Assembly (NCBI GenBank): GCA_963801715.1
Contig: CAWDGB010000024.1
Span: 65,115-129,114 of the forward strand
Direction of reading: 5' to 3'
DNA length: 64,000 nucleotides
From: CAVVJA01 sp963801715
GTDB taxonomy: Bacteria > Actinomycetota > Actinomycetes > Mycobacteriales > Jatrophihabitantaceae
The notes under the pieces were generated by a model, which had not been told where the DNA came from, ran no database searches, and saw nothing but the letters and a program-made list of their open reading frames with translations. Every line of letters begins with the position of its first letter. Within the stretch, counting starts at the first letter, position 1. The position numbers and the translations under genes are program-made. This document shows positions 55,235 through 64,000 of the stretch, piece after piece.

Positions 55235-57375
55235 ATGGCCCGCAGGTGGGTCTTGAGCGTGTTGGGCGTGACAAACAGCGTGCTGGCTAGCTGGCGTTGG
55301 GACATCGGTCCTGGGAGCAGCCGGACAATCGCGTACTCCCGCTCCGTCAACGAATCCACAACGCCCCTTGCCGGCTGGGCCGCCCGAGTAGCTCGCTGCT
55401 CGGTGGCCAGCCATGCACGCAGGACGGCCCCAGGATCTTGGCACTGTTTGAGCACAGCCCTCGCCCGGGCCAGCCACCGATTCCCATCCTGATCACGCTC
55501 GCCTGACGGCGCATAACAGCGGCTGATCATCGCCGCGGTGAGCAGCGCAGCGCCCAGCTCAGCTCGACCGGCGCCACGCTCGGCCAGTTCGATCGCCGCA
55601 CGGGCGGCAGGTAGGCCGTTTGCCCATTCCGCCCGAGCGGCCGCAAGTCGAGCCTGGGCAAGCGCGGGAAACATGGCGACAAAGTGGGCATCGCTCAGCG
55701 TCCGCTTGACCTCGCTGTCTGCGACACGCACCAGGGTCTCGGCCGACGGCAAGTCACCGCGCTCCACCGCCAGCAAGGCAAGGCAGCCCACGGCATAGAT
55801 ATAGGCCAGCCGATTCTCGCCGCGCCGCGCGGCTTCCGCGGCATCGCGTAGTTGGGTGGCCGACAGCTCAGCGTCGCCAAGCCAGAACTCGGATATCCCG
55901 GTGACCAGACTATGCACCGTCGCCAGGAACGGCTCTTCCGCCGGCCGGCGAATAGCGCGCAGCAGACCGGCTGCAGCGCCGACGTCCCCGGCCTTGTACG
56001 TGTGTAGCGCCCGCAGCAGCTGCAGATGGACGTCCGGCCCCACACTGCGCTCGGCCGCAGCGAGCGCGGCCGACGCATCATCGAGTCGCCCGGCATCCAT
56101 CGCCAGCCACACCCGCGCCACCGATAGTTGCACGTTAGCGGCGACGACTTCCGCGGGCAGCGCGTCCAGCCACATCTGCACGGTGCGCATCTGGCCGGCG
56201 TTGAAATGTTGCTGCCAACCCTGCGCCACCAGCCCGGCGACCAGTTCGGTGTCCCCCGACTCGAGCGCATGGCCGATCGCCTCCGCGAGGTCGCCTGCCG
56301 CGGCGAACCACATTGCCGCCCGACGATGCAGCACCGGCGGTTGCTCGGGCAACGTTCGCGCCAGTTCGTGACGCAAGATGCCGCGGAACAGATGGTGGTA
56401 TCGAAACCACGCGTTCGCATCATCGAGCGGTGTCAGGAACAAATTGGCACGGTAGATCTCGTCGAGTAACTCTGCGCTGTCGTTGCGCTCGGTAAGGGCG
56501 CCGCACAACGGCGCGCACAGCCGGTTCAACACCGACGTCTGCAGGAGGAAGTCACGAATGTGCTGCGGCTGGTTTTGCAGCACCTCCTCCCCCAGATAGT
56601 CGACGACGTGCCGATCAGCGCCGGTGAAACGCTCGATGAACTCCGAGCGGTCAGTACGATCAGCCAACCGCAGTGCCGCGAGCTGGAGACCGGCAGCCCA
56701 GCCCTCGGTGCGCTGGACAAGACGCAGCACATCCTGCGACGAAAGCATCAGACGAAGCGTGCCATTCAGCAGGCCGGCGCCCTCCTCGACCGTAAAGCGC
56801 AACTGATCGGCGCGCACCTCGACAAGGTCGCCTCGTACCCGCAGCCGGCTCAACGGCAACGCTGGGTCCGCTCGGGTAATCAGCACAAGGTGCAGCTGGG
56901 GCGGCCCGCGATTGAGCAGCACTGCAAGCGAGTCGTGGACTTCTGGATTGTTGACCAGGTGGTAGTCGTCCAGGACTACGAGCAAGTCGTCAGACGACGC
57001 CGCGAGGTCGTTGATGAAGCTCGGCAGCACATCGCGGAACACATCGGCACCGGCACCGTCAAGGCGGCGCAGGGCAGCTGTCCCAACTTCGTGGCTGGCC
57101 TGATTAGCCGCAAGCAGCAGGTAGCGCCAGAACCTCTTCACGTCGTTGTCGCCGGCGTCCAGGGACACCCAACCGGCAGTGACGTCGTCATTGCGTAGCC
57201 ACTCCGCCACAACTGTGGTTTTGCCCCAGCCAGCTGGGGCGACGACAAGGGTCAGCGGCACCCGCAGGCCGGCACGCAGCCGGCCGTGCAGCCGTTCGCG
57301 GGAGACTCGCTGATGGCGCGGACTCGGGGCGAACAGCTTGGTCGCGATGACGACCTCTGGCGTACCAATCGTCAC
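55165..57375 (-). CDS. LuxR-family ATP-binding regulator (LAL/MalT type)
   Basis: GTG 57373-57375 (MTIGTPEVVIATKLFAPSPR) follows GGGGG and gives 736 residues. The STAND-type ATPase has Walker A in VVAPAGWGKTTVVAEW and DDLLVVLDDYHLVNNPEV as Walker B; a TPR-like helical middle follows. The C-terminal LuxR HTH is LTEREYAIVRLLPGPMSQRQ to LKTHLRAIYRKLGAESRGEA. LAL proteins activate catabolic or secondary-metabolite genes upon binding an inducer. A longer start at 57564 is possible but adds poorly conserved sequence. Confidence 0.9.
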   Translation of the reverse strand: MTIGTPEVVIATKLFAPSPRHQRVSRERLHGRLRAGLRVPLTLVVAPAGWGKTTVVAEWLRNDDVTAGWVSLDAGDNDVKRFWRYLLLAANQASHEVGTAALRRLDGAGADVFRDVLPSFINDLAASSDDLLVVLDDYHLVNNPEVHDSLAVLLNRGPPQLHLVLITRADPALPLSRLRVRGDLVEVRADQLRFTVEEGAGLLNGTLRLMLSSQDVLRLVQRTEGWAAGLQLAALRLADRTDRSEFIERFTGADRHVVDYLGEEVLQNQPQHIRDFLLQTSVLNRLCAPLCGALTERNDSAELLDEIYRANLFLTPLDDANAWFRYHHLFRGILRHELARTLPEQPPVLHRRAAMWFAAAGDLAEAIGHALESGDTELVAGLVAQGWQQHFNAGQMRTVQMWLDALPAEVVAANVQLSVARVWLAMDAGRLDDASAALAAAERSVGPDVHLQLLRALHTYKAGDVGAAAGLLRAIRRPAEEPFLATVHSLVTGISEFWLGDAELSATQLRDAAEAARRGENRLAYIYAVGCLALLAVERGDLPSAETLVRVADSEVKRTLSDAHFVAMFPALAQARLAAARAEWANGLPAARAAIELAERGAGRAELGAALLTAAMISRCYAPSGERDQDGNRWLARARAVLKQCQDPGAVLRAWLATEQRATRAAQPARGVVDSLTEREYAIVRLLPGPMSQRQLASTLFVTPNTLKTHLRAIYRKLGAESRGEAVIRAREQGLL

Positions 57376-57539
57376 CTCGGCCCCCCTGGACACCGGCCCC
57401 GGAGCTGACTGTAACGCCGGGCGCCACACCAAGCTGCGTGGTCGATAAATCCCGCCGGCTCGCGACACGAAAGGTCCCGATCGGGAACGCTCAGGATCCC
57501 GGTCGCCGAGTAGGTCGCGCCGACTATCCTCGGCTACCG

Positions 57540-57870
57540 CGGTCTGGCCCAACTGCTTCGGCAAGCAGGCAAGAACGCGCCCAGCTCGACCCGCGACGAG
57601 AGTCGACTCCCCGTCCTCCGGCGCGGGCCGGCACCCGTGACTCGTTGAGCAGCATCACCGCGAGCAGCCCTGCCGCTTCGGGCTGGTCAGGCATCAACGC
57701 GACGAGCCCGCGAGCCGGATCGCCTCGCCCCGCAGCGGCGCGCGTTCCGGACCGTCGAGTCCGATGTTGTAGATGAGGTACAGAACCAACAGGACCGACC
57801 GGAGTCGCTCAGGAAGGTCGGCGTCGTCCGGCACCCGATAGGGGATCCTGGCGGCCTTGATCTTGTACTT
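57540..57870 (-). pseudogene. ECF sigma factor (DUF6596 type), C-terminal part
   Basis: RAKYKIKAARIPYRVPDDAD, ERLRSVLLVLYLIYNIGLDG and RAPLRGEAIRLA, then in another frame LMPDQPEAAGLLAVMLLNES, are the segment after region 4 in large ECF sigma factors (DUF6596). The protein then breaks off near 57540. The N-terminal part lies at 58180-58335 with a foreign fragment in between. Confidence 0.7.
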
Positions 57871-58215
57871 GGCGCGGACCTCGAGGTGCTGTCCCGCCTA
57901 AGCGAGGTCGTGCCGACTCTGCGTCAGGCCGCTACGGACCTCAAGCCGTCAGCGGCGGGGCGTGCGCCGGACACCACGCTCAACACACCGACCGGCGGCC
58001 GGCGGCAGCTGGCTGTTACCCGGGCCGACCTGGCCGGACTGCGGCACACCGCCGCGCGCACGGGGCGACGATCAACGATGTCGTGCTCACCGCCATCACT
58101 GGTGGAGTGGCGGCCTTGCTTGATCGGCGCGGCGAACCCGTCGACGACCTGGTCGTGTCCGTTCCGGTATCCGCTCGCGTCGTCGACCGATCGCCAGCGA
58201 TCTGACGAACGCCTC
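57870..58215 (+). pseudogene. WS/DGAT acyltransferase fragment inside the sigma gene
   Basis: The plus strand reads VLSRLSEVVPTLRQAATDLK, TTLNTPTGGRRQLAVTRADL and, after one shift near 58065, INDVVLTAITGGVAALLDRR and DDLVVSVPVSARVVDRSP. These are consecutive blocks from the middle of wax ester synthase/diacylglycerol acyltransferases. The HHxxxDG catalytic motif and both ends are absent. Confidence 0.72.
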
Positions 58216-58335
58216 GGACGCGGCGTCAGCAAGCCGATGTCGCCAAGCACGCGGACGACCTGCAACCGCCTGGCCGTACGCACACGGAAGACGCGATCAA
58301 CACCCGCCGCTTCGCCGTCGGTGACGATGCCACCG
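58180..58335 (-). pseudogene. ECF sigma factor (DUF6596 type), N-terminal part
   Basis: VDRVFRVRTARRLQVVRVLG then DIGL, and after a shift DAASEAFVRSLA, match the region 2 start of large ECF sigma factors (VERVFREEFGRAVATLIRVL GD). It lies directly downstream of the DGPF-type gene, the usual partner. Confidence 0.5.
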
Positions 58336-58336
58336 T

Positions 58337-58697
58337 TCACACCCGGACACGCCCCGTCGCTCGGAAGCGGCGGACCTCGATCGGGGTCGATCGCTCCCCG
58401 ACCTGCCGCCCCAGGCCAACGCGGCACGAGGTGGTCCGCATTGATGATGCGACCCCGGCAGTATGCTCCTTCGTCTCGACGAGACGGCCCTCCGCTGACC
58501 AGATCGCAATCATCGACACGGCGGACGTCGCCACCGAGGGTCATGCAGTGCGCCACCGAAGACGAACGTGCCGCTCGCCTCCATCTCCGCCACGACGGCA
58601 ACAACCCGCTGCATGAACGCCTGCATCTCCTCCGGCGCCCTTGGCGTTCGGGGATCTCATCCTCCACCGCAAAGTGGACAATAGGTACTGACCCATA
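58337..58697 (-). pseudogene. YCII-related/DGPF-domain protein, frameshifted
   Basis: The start MGQYLLSTL lies at ATG 58695-58697. Further frames read MQAFMQRVVAVVAEMEASGT, FVFGGALHDP and SAEGRLVETKEHTAGV, ending STPIEVRRFRAT. This is the YCII/DGPF fold, typically encoded next to an ECF sigma factor of the group carrying DUF6596. At least three shifts are present. Confidence 0.65.
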
Positions 58698-59225
58698 GCT
58701 GCTCCTCCAACTTGGTGCGGGTAGTTCCCCCGCGCTCACCGTGCTCACAAATGGGATCGGCCGGCGAGGACACCCACGGCAAGTCTTTTGCCTCGACCAG
58801 AAGGCTCGACGACCCGATCTGCAGGGCGCCGGTCGCCAATCGAACCGTTCAAATCGGTCATCATGACGCGCCTCACCGAGTAATTCCGAGCGGACGACGA
58901 ATTAGCGCGGCAGGCCCGGTCTTCTTGGCCGCCGACGAGCATCTTCAGCAGCTGGAAATACCTTGCTGCATCAGGAATGCGCGTCTCGTCTGCTGAGCAC
59001 AGACCGACGCTCAGAGCTGCTGTGCCAAAGAAGGACTTCCCCGGACCTGGACCAGATGACCCGACTGCGGCAGATGATCGCGACCCATCGAGGCGGATGT
59101 CGCCCGACCTCAGCTCCGAAGATCAGCACAGAGCGAAGGCGATCAGCGGCGTAACGAGGCGCAGACGGGGCTGACTCCTTGGTAGGGAGGCGCCGACCAT
59201 CCTCCGACGCGAACCCGAGGAGACC
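58698..59225. other. Gap of about 530 bp, nothing identified
   Basis: No supported frame. A short stretch near 58915 (GPVFLAADEHLQQLEIPC) looks protein-like but matches nothing I recognise. Confidence 0.35.
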
Positions 59226-59860
59226 ATGACCGCTCATACTCTGCCCGACATCAGCGACAGTGCTCCGCGTGTAGCGACGTGGCCGACGCAGCAGGCATCA
59301 CCGGCGTGTTGACCGACGTGTTGGCAGCGACCGATCTGGGGAACGTCGGCGTCCGTGTCATCACGCACCCAGCGAGCAGCGACGGGCAGTTGCGCACGCC
59401 TTGTCAGGTGTGCTGCGTTTCGAGTGGGTTTGGGTCACCCCAGGCGATCCAGCAACGATCGTGTGTTGCCCTCCGGGCGAGTCGAGCTGACCGCCTCGCC
59501 AAGAGGCGGCGCTCGATGCTCTGCTCCGAGACTCCCTTGGAACGGGCGCCGGCCGCATCCTCCGGTGTTGAGCAGTTCGAAACCCGCGGCCGACAGGCGC
59601 ACCACTCTACCTCAGCCTGCTCGGCACGGATCCCCGGCACGCCGCACACGGGTACGGACAAAAGCTGCTCAGCGCCAACCTGCGGTTGCTCGACTGCGAC
59701 GGCGCCCCGGCCTACCTCGAGGCGGCGACGCGCTCGTGCGCTCTACCAACGCTACGGCTGTTCGGGTCACCGGACGGTTCGAGCTGCGCCGACCAGACCG
59801 GGCGTCAACTCGATGTGGCGACAGGCAGCGGCGGCGAAGCGTTTGGTGTCAGCTGACCTC
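59226..59860 (+). pseudogene. GNAT acetyltransferase, heavily frameshifted
   Basis: In changing frames: MTAHTLPDISDSAPRVATWP at the start, VWVTPGDPATIVCCPPGRVE, then HGYGQKLLSANLRLLDCDGA, PAYLEAATRS and ALYQRYGC. The acetyl-CoA loop (usually RGxGxxLL) and the C-terminal LYxRxGF motif of GNAT proteins are clear. At least five shifts occur within 600 bp. Confidence 0.62.
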
Positions 59861-59959
59861 CATCGATCCTCAGAACGTCAAGGCGCCGGGGGAAGCGGTC
59901 GCATCACGACAAAAGCAGGGGAGCATCTCGCGGAGGCGGGGCAGCTCGAGAGACGCTAC

Positions 59960-60330
59960 TGACAGTTCAGATGCCGGCGGAGACGTCGGTCGGGCGCAAC
60001 TGGCGGGCACCGGAGGACCGGGGGGCGCGCTCGGCGGAAAGGAGCTGCACCCGGTCGCACACGTGTCCTACGAGGATGCCCTCGCCTACGCGGCCTGGGC
60101 TGGTAAACAGCCGCCGACGAAGATCGAGTGCGAATACCCATCGCGGACGGGAGGACCACCGACCAAGTCGGCGTGGGAAGACGACTTCATCCCGCGCGGC
60201 AAGCGGATGGCCAACACTGGCGCAGCTAGCCGCAGTGGGGTGCACAGACCGGGATGGTCAGCAGCGGTGTCCATGGCGGCAGATCCACTACGCCCGGCCG
60301 AAGCGTATGAGCCGGAACTGTCCCTGCGGA
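59960..60330 (+). pseudogene. Formylglycine-generating/sulfatase-modifying enzyme fragment
   Basis: KELHPVAHVSYEDALAYAAW, AGKQPPTKIECEYPSRTGG and DDFIPRGKRMANT match the central FGE-sulfatase domain (HPVxHVSxxDAxAYAxWAGKRLPTEAEWE). The C-terminal third holding the paired catalytic cysteines is not present, and the upstream third is missing. FGE converts a Cys or Ser of sulfatases to formylglycine; no sulfatase is nearby. Confidence 0.68.
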
Positions 60331-60364
60331 CGGTCGACGACGCGGACGGCGGTTGTGCCAGTGG

Positions 60365-60395
60365 TCAGCGGCGGACCCGTTGGGTCCGCCGCTGA
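60365..60395 (-). terminator. Perfect hairpin after the secreted-protein gene
   Basis: TCAGCGGCGGACCC, loop GTT, then GGGTCCGCCGCTGA: a 14-bp perfect stem starting 14 bp past the stop codon. No T-tract, but the stem is strong enough for a high-GC terminator. Confidence 0.72.
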
Positions 60396-60408
60396 GCGGG
60401 GTCTCCTG

Positions 60409-61728
60409 TTAGCGGGGTGGGAATTGTGATCCGGGGACGGGGTCGGCGAGGTTGGCTGTTGGCGCCTTGGCGGTGAAGCCGATCACGGCGCAGTTGATGT
60501 CGACGCCGGCCGATCCGTAGGGGGCGCCGCCGGGGCCGGTGATCAGGTCGGGTCGGGTTGCTGCCAGGTTGAACACCTGCACCTCGTCGATCTGCCTGGT
60601 GTTCAGGCCCTCTCTGATGGCTTTGTCGGTCCATTGACCGAGCTGGGCATCCCAGAGCGGGCTGTAGGCCTGGGCGTGGCGCGGGTCGGTCAGGGTGGGG
60701 AAGTCGCCGAAGACGTTGAGCAGGTCGCCGCCGTTGCGCAGCGCGTCGATCAGCGCGGTGTTGCCGGCGCTGGCGTCCTCGGAGGCGTGGCCATCCTTGA
60801 TCAGGTGGATGAACCCCTGGGCGTTCTTGTTGTCGGCGCCGGTCTGTCCGTTGACGAAGCCGAACAGTCGTTCGCGGGCCGAGCCGAGGAAGTCGTCGCC
60901 GCCGTTGTAGGCGGCCCGGTCCAGCGCCGGCACGTAGGTGGATCGCTCCAGCACCGCGGTGAGCGGCTGCCCGGCGTCGGTGCTGATGTAGACGATCGGC
61001 TGGCCGGCGTCGAAGCCCTTCACGAACAGCAGGTCGACCCACGACTCGGCGAACTGTCCGGGCGCGGAGGGCCCGGCGATGTGCACGCCGAGGACCCGGT
61101 CACCGGTGTTGGTGTGGTGCACAACGTCGAACGGTCCGTCGCCGGTGGCCACGATCGGCGCGCTGTACACCACGTCCGACCCGGCGATCTTGACGAACGG
61201 GCTGTAGCCGGGACCGGCTACCGCGCCGGGCTGGAACGCGGCCAGCGGGAATCCGTCCGGTCCGGGCGTGGCGACGCGGGTCGGGCTGAAGTCCGGGGCG
61301 CCGTGGAAGTCGACGACCGCAGGCCCGAACGGGTTCTGTGCCGGCGTCGGCGACTCGAGAGTCACGGTCTGGACACAGTCCGGACAGCCGATGCCGATGT
61401 TCGCCAGCTTCGGTGCGTAGTTGATGCCCAGGTCGTGCGCCAGGCCGGCGTCGGAGGAATCCAGCAGCACGTACCACACCGTCTGACCGTTCGCCTTACC
61501 CGGATAAAGCGGCAGTCGCACGGTCTGCTTGCTCAGGTCGACCTGCAGCGCGCTTTCCACCGTGAGATGATCGCGCGGCAGCAACCCGGTGAGCTGGCCG
61601 AGACCACGCGCCGCACCGGGCGCATCGTCGGCCTGGGCGAGCGCCTGAGTCGTGGCCACCGCGGTTGCGGCTGCCAGGACCGTGGTCAATGCCAGCAGCC
61701 ATCCCGTTCTGCGGGATAACGTTCTCAT
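60409..61728 (-). CDS. Secreted protein of unknown function
   Basis: The start ATG 61726-61728 follows AAAGGAG. The 439-residue protein MRTLSRRTGWLLALTTVLAA has a Sec signal ending near ALAQADD. Repeating beta-rich blocks follow: VDLSKQTVRLPLYPGKANGQ, DFHGAPDFSPTRVATPGPDG, and STDAGQPLTAVLERSTYVPA. Two cysteines occur close together in GIGCPDCVQTV. I do not recognise a family; related secreted proteins of unknown function occur in actinobacteria. The frame is clean and ends at a perfect terminator. Confidence 0.75.
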   Translation of the reverse strand: MRTLSRRTGWLLALTTVLAAATAVATTQALAQADDAPGAARGLGQLTGLLPRDHLTVESALQVDLSKQTVRLPLYPGKANGQTVWYVLLDSSDAGLAHDLGINYAPKLANIGIGCPDCVQTVTLESPTPAQNPFGPAVVDFHGAPDFSPTRVATPGPDGFPLAAFQPGAVAGPGYSPFVKIAGSDVVYSAPIVATGDGPFDVVHHTNTGDRVLGVHIAGPSAPGQFAESWVDLLFVKGFDAGQPIVYISTDAGQPLTAVLERSTYVPALDRAAYNGGDDFLGSARERLFGFVNGQTGADNKNAQGFIHLIKDGHASEDASAGNTALIDALRNGGDLLNVFGDFPTLTDPRHAQAYSPLWDAQLGQWTDKAIREGLNTRQIDEVQVFNLAATRPDLITGPGGAPYGSAGVDINCAVIGFTAKAPTANLADPVPGSQFPPR

Positions 61729-62139
61729 GGGTTCTCCTTTCGCGCGGCGCAACGGCCGCAGACGTGGGTCGGGGTGACGCAGACAGGAGGGAGCCCCGGC
61801 TCGATGCGAGCTGTCCACCGCCGCAGCGCAGCGGACGGGCACGCGTCGATCAGGACGGATCCGGGGGAACTGATGGTGCTTCGTTGCTGGCGTGTTGATC
61901 GCGTGGTCTGCTCGGCCCAGTGACGGCTATGGCTGATTGACAGCACCGGTTCGGCCGCACACGGTCGGATGGCTTCGATTCTGGTGTTGATCCCAAATGA
62001 CGGCGACCGCTGGGCAGGGTGACATGCTGACGGCACCGATTGGGATGATCACGACGCTTGCTGCTCACGCGTGCTTCTCGGTGGACGGCCCACGGGCGAT
62101 TGCTGGGCCGGAAGGGGGCGAGGGGGGTGTGATAGGGCC
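61729..62139. other. Upstream region of the secreted-protein gene, no gene supported
   Basis: 410 bp without recognisable coding content; promoter expected here. Confidence 0.35.
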
Positions 62140-62808
62140 TCATGCTGCCTGCGCCCGTGCGTGGACTTGGACGATGTCCTCCGGCGCGAAGTGGATCAGG
62201 AAATCGAACTCCGCCGTGAGCACGGCCATGGCCTGATCGCGCTCAATGTTGATCACGTGCAGCTGCCAGTCGTTGATCTGGAGGACGTCTCCGATAGCGA
62301 GGTCGCGGGCGGGGATTCTCACGGGGAACTCCTGAGCAGGCAGCGAGCCCGCGGTGGTGACCGCGGTGGCATGTCGAAAAGATTGCGGCGACCGGTCCTC
62401 GGGCAGGTGTGTGTCAGTGCTTTGCCCACGGGTTTGGTGGCTGCGTCTGCGGGTCGCGTGTCCGACCCGGGGCGGGATCGCCATGCGGGCAAGGGCGCCC
62501 GCCTCGGGAAAGGCCACGATGGCCACCAGGCGCCCGTCGTCGACGACCGGCAGATACCTGACCCCGTGGTAGCTGATCGCGATCGCGGCGCTCCGGACGC
62601 TGAGGGCGCTCTCGACGCTGAGCGGCAGCTCCACGCCGATGCCGCTTACCCGCTGGTCGTGCCGGATCGCTTCCTCCCGCACGTCGATCACCGCGCACAG
62701 CAGACGGTGCAGACCGAAGAACGCGTCATGGCAAGTGCCTCCGAAACCTGGATTCGAGCCAGCCGCAACATCGGCGCGCCGGTGAGCCGACATCTGGATT
62801 AGCGTCAC
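62140..62808 (-). CDS. CBS-domain-like protein
   Basis: The 222-residue frame contains VIDVREEAIRHDQRVSGIGV and AIAISYHGVRYLPVVDDGRL with VAIVAFPEAGALARM, matching the second half of a CBS domain (xVxxLPVVDxDGRLVGIV). The C-terminal part (IGDVLQINDWQLHVINIERD) is beta-rich and unassigned. The N-terminal 35 residues look non-native, so the gene may be partly degraded or have a later start. Confidence 0.45.
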   Translation of the reverse strand: MTLIQMSAHRRADVAAGSNPGFGGTCHDAFFGLHRLLCAVIDVREEAIRHDQRVSGIGVELPLSVESALSVRSAAIAISYHGVRYLPVVDDGRLVAIVAFPEAGALARMAIPPRVGHATRRRSHQTRGQSTDTHLPEDRSPQSFRHATAVTTAGSLPAQEFPVRIPARDLAIGDVLQINDWQLHVINIERDQAMAVLTAEFDFLIHFAPEDIVQVHARAQAA

Positions 62809-62883
62809 GCCGGCGCGGGCTCTTACCTACCTCGCCGCAGAATCGACTACTGGCTTGGTGATGTCACCGCGACGGGCACCCGG

Positions 62884-63102
62884 TCAGGGGGTGTCCCGGA
62901 CGGCGGCCAGCAGCCCCTCGAAGTCCTCCGAGCAGGGCCCGCACGCACGCAGATGCGCTGCGATGCCCGGGTAGCGCAGCTCGGCCTCGGCGCCTTGGTC
63001 GACCAGGTCGACATACACGTGTAGCAGCCGCATCGCCTCGGCACAGCCGACATCACGCGGGTCGGTCTGCAAGAAGCGGTCCAGTTCTGACCAGCCGTTC
63101 AT
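62884..63102 (-). CDS. Anti-sigma factor with HC2 zinc motif
   Basis: The 72-residue protein MNGWSELDRFLQTDPRDVGC contains AAHLRACGPCSEDF, the HxxxCxxC zinc-binding anti-sigma motif. Its ATG overlaps the sigma stop (ATGA). It is soluble, so it is probably a redox- or ligand-sensing cytoplasmic anti-sigma, as in the RsrA type. Confidence 0.88.
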   Translation of the reverse strand: MNGWSELDRFLQTDPRDVGCAEAMRLLHVYVDLVDQGAEAELRYPGIAAHLRACGPCSEDFEGLLAAVRDTP

Positions 63103-63755
63103 GAGCGCCCCGGTGTGTTCGGATCCATATAACCATTAGCGACCAGCGCGGCCCGCAACTTACGCCGGGCGTCAAACAACGACTTGTAGATCGCATTACG
63201 GTTCGTGCCAAGCTCAATGACAAGGGCATCCAGCGGCACGCCGTTGACCACGATCGCCACAAAGATCCGTCGCTGCCGTTCGGTCAGTGCGTCATCCACC
63301 GCGCGGCGCACCGCAGAAACGAACTCACGCGACTCAGACTCCTGGGCCGGGTCGAACCCGAACCGGTCCGGCAGCCGATCCCAGTCCTCGGCTTCGAGCG
63401 ACACCGTGGGGTTGCGCCAGAAATGCCGTCCCACCTTGGTGGAAACCTCGAAGATCACGAATTTGTACGCCCAGGTGGTGAACCTGCACTCACCACGAAA
63501 CTGGCCGAGCTTGGCGATGATCGCCAGCAACGCATCCGCCGCGGCCTGGTGCGTCAGGTCGTCCAGCTCCGGACCGGAGACCGGCAGGCGCCCCGCCCGC
63601 CGGCGCAGTTCGGCCCGCGCGACACGAACAAGCTCAGCGTGCAGCCGCGCCTGCGCGGCCTCGCGCCGCCCCCCGGTGAGGTCACGCAGCCACTCGGCCG
63701 ACTCCCGATCCACCGACCCGACCATCCGCGACATCAGCGAACCACGTTCGCACAT
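63099..63755 (-). CDS. ECF-family RNA polymerase sigma factor
   Basis: The protein of up to 218 residues (MCERGSLMSRMVGSVDRESA; a start at ATG 63734, MSRMVGS, is equally plausible) has region 2 (LDDLTHQAAADALLAIIAKL, FTTWAYKFVIFEV) and region 4 (ALTERQRRIFVAIVVNGVPL, LGTNRNAIYKSLFDARRKLR). It is coupled to the HC2 anti-sigma gene by ATGA. The targets are unknown. The region 4 HTH (DALVIELGTNRNAIYKSL) is divergent from the SigE/SigR types. Confidence 0.9.
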   Translation of the reverse strand: MCERGSLMSRMVGSVDRESAEWLRDLTGGRREAAQARLHAELVRVARAELRRRAGRLPVSGPELDDLTHQAAADALLAIIAKLGQFRGECRFTTWAYKFVIFEVSTKVGRHFWRNPTVSLEAEDWDRLPDRFGFDPAQESESREFVSAVRRAVDDALTERQRRIFVAIVVNGVPLDALVIELGTNRNAIYKSLFDARRKLRAALVANGYMDPNTPGRS

Positions 63756-64000
63756 CCTGCCGCCCCGCCCACCGTAGGGATGCTACGAGCAGCATTCGCG
63801 GAAACGGAAGGCCACAGGCATCCAGGCCGACCCACGAATCCGTACCGATCGCAACAAAAGCGATCGTCATGTCACGCCTGGACGGCAGACACAGAGAATC
63901 TTGCGGAGGCTCCGTCATCCATGACCAGCGGAGTCTGGCGGCTGGCCCCGGATCGCGTGCGCAGCAGGACACAATGGCACGGATATGGGGCCCACCACGG
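63756..64000. other. Upstream region of the sigma operon at the window edge
   Basis: Probable promoter of the sigma/anti-sigma pair; no confident gene. A plus-strand gene might begin beyond the edge. Confidence 0.3.

Noticed and set aside
1..64000. CRISPR array or prophage
   Set aside because: No regularly spaced repeats and no phage structural, lysis or packaging genes were seen on reading through the window.

Overview
This is a 64 kb window of high-GC DNA from an actinobacterium. The strongest taxonomic evidence is the housekeeping block argS-lysA-hom-thrC-thrB-rho-rpmE-prfA-prmC on the minus strand, which is a standard actinobacterial order. F420/flavin-type LLM and PPOX enzymes, DUF3105/DUF305, DUF5996, an IS481-type element, LAL regulators and GTG-started coupled operons agree with this. 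I cannot name a genus.

Layout. (1) 1-14.9 kb: the housekeeping block, unusual in that a three-gene sugar ABC importer (binding protein plus two permeases) lies between rho and rpmE and a GH31 glycosidase begins just after prmC. (2) 15.1-16.6 kb: a coupled DUF3105/DUF305 pair, then tRNA-Arg(CCG). (3) 16.7-27.4 kb: a genomic island in the 3' end of that tRNA, bounded by a 26-bp direct repeat (16746-16771 and 27406-27431). It carries an IS481-like element, a broken tyrosine integrase, an IS6-type remnant, a broken LLM gene, DUF5996, a cysteine-free L36 gene, a GH3 glucosidase, an MmyB-like ligand-binding protein without its HTH, an LLM oxidoreductase and a DHFR-like gene. A second IS481-type end lies against the right repeat. 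(4) 27.7-35.7 kb: scattered small-molecule enzymes and truncated genes, including a thymidylate-synthase-like gene coupled to the tail of a class III aminotransferase. (5) 35.9-38.8 kb: GH9 cellulase reading into a GH5 glucanase. (6) 38.8-39.9 kb: a single-gene DUF3578 + PD-(D/E)XK nuclease candidate, the best lead for an uncharacterised modification-dependent restriction system. (7) 40-47.5 kb: aminotransferase, small unknown proteins, and an SDR/cyclase/GMC oxidoreductase operon. (8) 48-55 kb: CPA2 antiporter plus flavin disulfide reductase, divergent GH15 glucoamylase, an anti-sigma protein, an ECF sigma/SDR pair preceded by a perfect 18-bp palindrome, and a LAL regulator. (9) 57.5-60.4 kb: a gene graveyard (ECF sigma/DGPF pair interrupted by a WS/DGAT fragment, GNAT, FGE-sulfatase). 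(10) 60.4-63.8 kb: a secreted protein, a CBS-like protein and an ECF sigma/anti-sigma pair.

A major caveat is that many conserved genes (argS, lysA, prmC, the ABC genes, GH9, GH15) are broken by single-base shifts, mostly one extra base in a short run. Essential genes are among them, so I suspect sequence error in at least part of the window. For such genes I give the reconstructed extent and say where the frame breaks. Carbohydrate functions are over-represented (GH31, GH3, GH9, GH5, GH15, sugar ABC importer), which suggests a plant-polymer-degrading saprophyte.
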